Assembly (NCBI GenBank): GCA_004010275.1
Contig: RBWT01000044.1
Coordinates: 1-47,407 of the forward strand
Origin: Streptomyces huasconensis
GTDB taxonomy: Bacteria > Actinomycetota > Actinomycetes > Streptomycetales > Streptomycetaceae
Reading direction: 5' to 3'
DNA: 47,407 nucleotides
Made by a program: the position numbers and the translations under genes. The notes under the pieces were generated by a model. The model worked only from the letters and a program-made list of their open reading frames with translations. It ran no database searches and was not told where the DNA came from. Below are positions 44,519 through 47,407 of this stretch, piece by piece (position 1 is the stretch's first letter; the number at the start of each line of letters is the position of its first letter).

Positions 44519-45454
44519 ATGCGTCACCAAAAGATGATCATTGGACTAGTCCTCGCGCTGGCAACCCTGACCGTCGACTTGACCGCGTCACCACCGGGCG
44601 CGTCGGCCGCCCCCGCCCTCACCCGAGCGGCACCCGACCCCGCCGGTGCTGTCGAGGAGTACGGCGGCTTCCCCGCGTCCGGTGCCACCAGGTACGTCAC
44701 GGGGGTCGCCGCGCGGCCCGTTCGGCTGCCCGCCGGGGTGCCGCGCTTCCGTGGGCGGGCGTTCGACACCTGCATCGCTCCGTCCGTCGACACCATGCGG
44801 CGGTGGCGGAGTTCGCAGTACCGCGCCGTGGGTGTCTACTTCGCGGGCCGCGGCCGGGCCTGCAAGAACCAACCGCACTTGAGCCGGAGCTGGGTGCACT
44901 CGGTGCACCGCTTGGGGTGGCGGGTACTGCCGTTGTACGTGGGTTCGCAGTCGCCCTGTGTCTTCGCCAAGAACAAGAAGGGAGTGCGTATCGGGCGGAA
45001 CCCCTGGAGCCAGGGGCAGCGGGAGGCGCGCGACGCGGTCCGCGAGGCCAAGGCCGTCGGCTGGCGGACGCGCAGCCCGCTCTACCTGGACATGGAGGCG
45101 TACGCCTACCGGAATGCGTCGTGCGCCCGCACCACGCTCTCCTTCGTACGGGCCTGGGACCGCGAAGTGCGCAGATCCGGCTACGTCCCCGGCTTCTACA
45201 GCAGCGCCGACTCCGGGGTGCGGCACATGGAGCTGTCGCGGCGGGCGGGCGTGCGCGACCTGCCCTCGGTGATGTGGTTCGCGCGCTGGCGCACCCGGCC
45301 GCACCTGTACCGCGAACCCTCGCTGAGCAGGTACGGCTGGACCCCGGCGCGACGCATCCACCAGTACGCGGGGAACGTGAGGGAGCGGCACGGGGGGCGC
45401 ACGCTGTTGATCGACCGCAACCTCGTGCACGCCCCGGTGGCGCGCGTCAGCTAG
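44519..45454 (+). CDS. Secreted DUF1906 glycoside-hydrolase-like protein
   Basis: A signal peptide (MIIGLVLALATLTVDLTASPPGASA) starts the 311-residue protein. The DUF1906 (Rv2525c-like) TIM-barrel follows: RGRAFDTCIAPSVDTMRRWRSSQYRAVGVYFAGR, LGWRVLPLYVGSQSPC, EAKAVGWRTRSPLYLDMEAYAY (conserved Asp and Glu), VPGFYSSADSGVRHME, VMWFARWRT and the terminal HQYAGN...IDRNLVHAPV. It may act on cell wall or glycans. ATG 44519 lies just after the Ltp2-like gene but with no coupling. It is followed by 13-bp repeats. Confidence 0.82.
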   Translation: MRHQKMIIGLVLALATLTVDLTASPPGASAAPALTRAAPDPAGAVEEYGGFPASGATRYVTGVAARPVRLPAGVPRFRGRAFDTCIAPSVDTMRRWRSSQYRAVGVYFAGRGRACKNQPHLSRSWVHSVHRLGWRVLPLYVGSQSPCVFAKNKKGVRIGRNPWSQGQREARDAVREAKAVGWRTRSPLYLDMEAYAYRNASCARTTLSFVRAWDREVRRSGYVPGFYSSADSGVRHMELSRRAGVRDLPSVMWFARWRTRPHLYREPSLSRYGWTPARRIHQYAGNVRERHGGRTLLIDRNLVHAPVARVS

Positions 45455-45505
45455 GCGACCTCGTTGCCCGGCGCCCGTGTGCCGGGGCGGCTCTCGGGGG
45501 TGAAC

Positions 45506-45557
45506 CCTCAGGGGTGCTCCTCAGGGGTGCACCTCAGGGGTGCTCCTCAGGGGTGTG
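45506..45557 (+). repeat. Four exact-period 13-bp tandem repeats
   Basis: CCTCAGGGGTGCT (45506-45518), CCTCAGGGGTGCA (45519-45531), CCTCAGGGGTGCT (45532-45544) and CCTCAGGGGTGTG (45545-45557) lie between the DUF1906 gene and the sigma factor gene. A hairpin CTCCACCT-GTAGG-AGGTGGAG (45567-45587) follows directly. Confidence 0.9.
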
Positions 45558-45675
45558 CTCCGCCTCCTCCACCTGTAGGAGGTGGAGCCGACGCCCCTCG
45601 TACAACCTGAGGCGGACACCGCTTCGGGACTTGGGGCCGATCCGCAGCGGTAGGGGGCGCTTCTAGCGTGGAGCC

Positions 45676-46257
45676 ATGACCGCATCCATGGTGTCCGTGT
45701 GCACCAGCGCATCGAAGGCCGCGACGCGGGGCACGGGTCCGACGCGGGCCACGGGGCCCTTCGCGTACCCGTCGTTCGCGTCCTATGTACTGGCCCGCCA
45801 GCCCGTACTGCTGCGCACCGCCCGCTCGCTGACCGCGAATCCCAGCGATGCCGAGGACCTGCTGCAGACCGCGCTGACCAAGACATACGTCGCGTGGGAC
45901 CGGATCGAGGACCATCGGGCGCTCGACGGCTATGTGCGCCGGGCCCTGCTGAACACACGCACGTCGCAGTGGCGCAAGCGCAAGGTCGACGAGTTCGCGT
46001 GTGACGAGCTGCCGGAACCTGACGTGCTGCCGACCGGGGACCCGGCCGAGCAGCAGGTGCTCCGGGACGCGATGTGGCGCGCGATCATGAAACTGCCGGA
46101 CCGGCAGCGGGCGATGGTCGTCCTCAGGTACTACGAGGATCTCAGCGAGGCCCAGACCGCCGAGGTGCTCGGGGTCTCCATCGGGACGGTCAAGAGCGCG
46201 GTGTCTCGCGCGCTCGGCAAACTCCGCGACGACCCGGAACTCACGCCTGTCCGCTGA
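45676..46257 (+). CDS. SigE-family ECF-type RNA polymerase sigma factor
   Basis: The 193-residue sigma factor has region 2 (FASYVLARQPVLLRTARSLTANPSDAEDLLQTALTKTYVAWDRI) and region 4 with helix-turn-helix (LSEAQTAEVLGVSIGTVKSAVSRALGKL). It belongs to the group annotated as SigE family in Streptomyces. The first 27 residues before region 2 are a Thr/Ser-rich tail. No anti-sigma gene is next to it. GTGGAG lies just upstream of ATG 45676. Tandem repeats and a hairpin upstream may be part of its control. Confidence 0.88.
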   Translation: MTASMVSVCTSASKAATRGTGPTRATGPFAYPSFASYVLARQPVLLRTARSLTANPSDAEDLLQTALTKTYVAWDRIEDHRALDGYVRRALLNTRTSQWRKRKVDEFACDELPEPDVLPTGDPAEQQVLRDAMWRAIMKLPDRQRAMVVLRYYEDLSEAQTAEVLGVSIGTVKSAVSRALGKLRDDPELTPVR

Positions 46258-46287
46258 GGTCCGCTGAGGTTCGCCGAGACCTCGGGC

Positions 46288-46303
46288 GGATGATCGATCA
46301 TCC
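46288..46303. promoter_or_regulatory. 16-bp perfect palindrome between sigma factor and acyl-CoA ligase
   Basis: GGATGATCGATCATCC is a perfect palindrome without loop, so it is more likely a dimer-binding DNA site than an RNA hairpin. It lies 31 bases after the sigma factor stop. Confidence 0.65.
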
Positions 46304-46316
46304 ACTGGAGTAGTGA

Positions 46317-46332
46317 CATACCAAGCGGTATG
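46317..46332. promoter_or_regulatory. Operator-like dyad in the acyl-CoA ligase promoter
   Basis: CATACCAAGCGGTATG has six-base perfect arms around AAGC, 59 bases before GTG 46392. The form is typical of TetR-family operators, which often control fatty acid genes. Confidence 0.6.
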
Positions 46333-46391
46333 CGCGCAGAATCAGCGCAACCCTTACCGCCGCGTAGGCGATGTCGCCCCAGGAGGACGCC

Positions 46392-47407
46392 GTGCTGAGC
46401 ACGATGCAGGACGTACCGCTGACCGTCACCCGCATCCTCCGACACGGCTCGACCGTGCACGGGACGTCGCAAGTCATCACCTGGACCGGAGAGGGCGCAC
46501 CGCAGCGCCGCAGCTACCGCGAGATCGGTGAGCGAGCGGCCCAGCTCGCCCACGCCCTGCGCGGTGACCTCGGGGTGGCGGACGACGAGCCTGTTGCCAC
46601 TTTCATGTGGAACAACGCTGAGCACGTCGAGGCCTACTACGCGGCGCCCTGCATGGGCGCCATCCTCCACACCCTCAACCTGCGGCTGCCCGCGGACCAG
46701 CTGACGTGGATCGTGAACCACGCCGCCGACCGCGTCATCATCGTCAACGGTTCTCTGCTCGGCCTGCTCGCGCCCCTGCTTCCGCAGATGACGAGTGTCG
46801 AACACGTCGTGGTCTCCGGGCCCGGCGACCGCTCCCTCCTGGCGGGCGCCCGGGCGCAGGTGCACGAGTACGAGGAACTGCTCGCCGGTAAGCCCACCGT
46901 CTACGACTGGCCCGAGCTGGACGAGCGCGCCGCGGCCGCCATGTGTTACACCTCCGGCACCACCGGCGATCCCAAGGGCGTCGTCTACTCCCACCGCTCC
47001 ATCTATCTGCACTCCATGCAGGTCAACATGGCGCAGTCGATGGGGCTGACCGACGCCGACACCTCCCTGGTGGTAGTGCCCCAATTTCACGTAAATGCGT
47101 GGGGATTGCCGCACGCCACCCTCATGACCGGCGTGAACATGCTGATGCCGGACCGCTTCCTCCAGCCCGCACCGCTCGCCGAGATGATCGAGACGGAGCG
47201 GCCCACCCACGCGGCCGCCGTCCCCACCATCTGGCAGGGCCTGCTCGCCGAGCTGACCGCGAAGCCGCGGGACGTCAGCTCGCTCGGGCAGGTGACCATC
47301 GGCGGCTCGGCCTGCCCGCCGTCCTTGATGGAGCGTTCGACCGCCTCGGCATGCGGGTCTGCCACGCCTGGGGCATGACCGAGACCTCCCCGCTGGGCAC
47401 GGTCGCC
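46392..47407 (+). CDS. fadD: Acyl-CoA ligase (fatty-acid-CoA synthetase), 3' partial, one frameshift
   Basis: The enzyme activates a carboxylic acid with ATP and CoA. GTG 46392 has AGGAGG five bases upstream. ANL-family landmarks are VATFMWNNAEHVEAYYA, the P-loop-like motif CYTSGTTGDPKGVVYSH (A3), VVPQFHVNAWGLPHA, and after a break the A5 motif HAWGMTETSPLG. Near 47330 one base appears lost (between PPSLM and FDRLGMRVCHAWG). The gene continues beyond the window; about 340 of the usual 540 residues are present. Two palindromes precede it. Confidence 0.88.

Noticed and set aside
38011..46400. attL/attR pair from a duplicated tRNA-Ser(UGA) 3' end
   Set aside because: No second copy of the tRNA T-arm/acceptor sequence was found in the window.

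Overview
The window is a 47.4 kb piece of a high-GC actinomycete chromosome, almost certainly Streptomyces. Third codon positions are nearly all G or C, GTG starts and 4-base GTGA/ATGA overlaps are common, and the tRNA genes lack an encoded CCA. The gene set is also Streptomyces-like: a DyP/Sco/ECuC/CopCD copper operon, orphan HATPase regulators, a GAF-PP2C phosphatase and Prim-Pol proteins. From memory, gene order up to about 37.9 kb resembles the oriC-proximal core of S. coelicolor around SCO3947-SCO3977, and the right end resembles SCO4005-SCO4006. I could not check this. Two parS-type sites and two clusters of DnaA boxes also fit an origin-proximal position, although no oriC or dnaA is present.

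Layout. 1-5.0 kb: the end of a CydDC-type exporter, a DevS/DosS-like GAF histidine kinase and a secreted M23 peptidase. 5.1-12.6 kb: a parS site, a HAD phosphatase, an F420-type oxidoreductase, a hypothetical protein, a KptA/Tpt1 RNA phosphotransferase, a DnaA-box cluster, then a minus-strand group (M24 peptidase-like protein, EphD-like hydrolase-SDR fusion, deleted metal-dependent hydrolase remnant, MerR regulator). 12.8-16.4 kb: two ABC ATPases alternating with two ABC-2 permeases. 16.5-20.6 kb: a serine group (tRNA-Ser(GCU), a second HAD phosphatase, serS), a 595 bp gap with DnaA boxes, and pheA. 20.8-27.4 kb: the copper operon ycnI-sco-ecuC-copCD-dtpA plus a membrane protein. 27.6-38.0 kb: regulators (two HATPase proteins, GAF-PP2C phosphatase), aminopeptidase P, a degenerate Prim-Pol protein, a SEC-C/DUF5926-type protein, a GDPD, an HtrA-like protease and tRNA-Ser(UGA). 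38.0-45.5 kb: an accessory-looking stretch with a GGCT-fold protein, small membrane and secreted proteins, a catalytic-type Prim-Pol, a MaoC/DUF35/MaoC fusion coupled to an Ltp2-like thiolase, and a DUF1906 protein. 45.7-47.4 kb: a SigE-family sigma factor and the start of an acyl-CoA ligase.

How the genes work together. The copper genes form one operon that should handle extracytoplasmic copper for haem-copper oxidase assembly and the Tat-exported peroxidase. The MaoC/DUF35/MaoC fusion plus Ltp2-like protein looks like a condensed version of the ChsH1/ChsH2/Ltp2 machinery that hydrates and retro-aldol-cleaves acyl-CoA side chains; a fatty acyl-CoA ligase lies 2 kb further on.

Quality warning. 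At least ten otherwise well-conserved genes are broken by single-base or 2-base indels, mostly apparent losses in GC-rich runs (cydDC, pheA, copCD, ecuC, ycnI, the membrane protein, the PP2C gene, the DUF5926-type gene, the htrA-like gene, the acyl-CoA ligase). I treat these as probable consensus errors, not true pseudogenes. The exception is the metal-dependent hydrolase, which has lost its whole middle.
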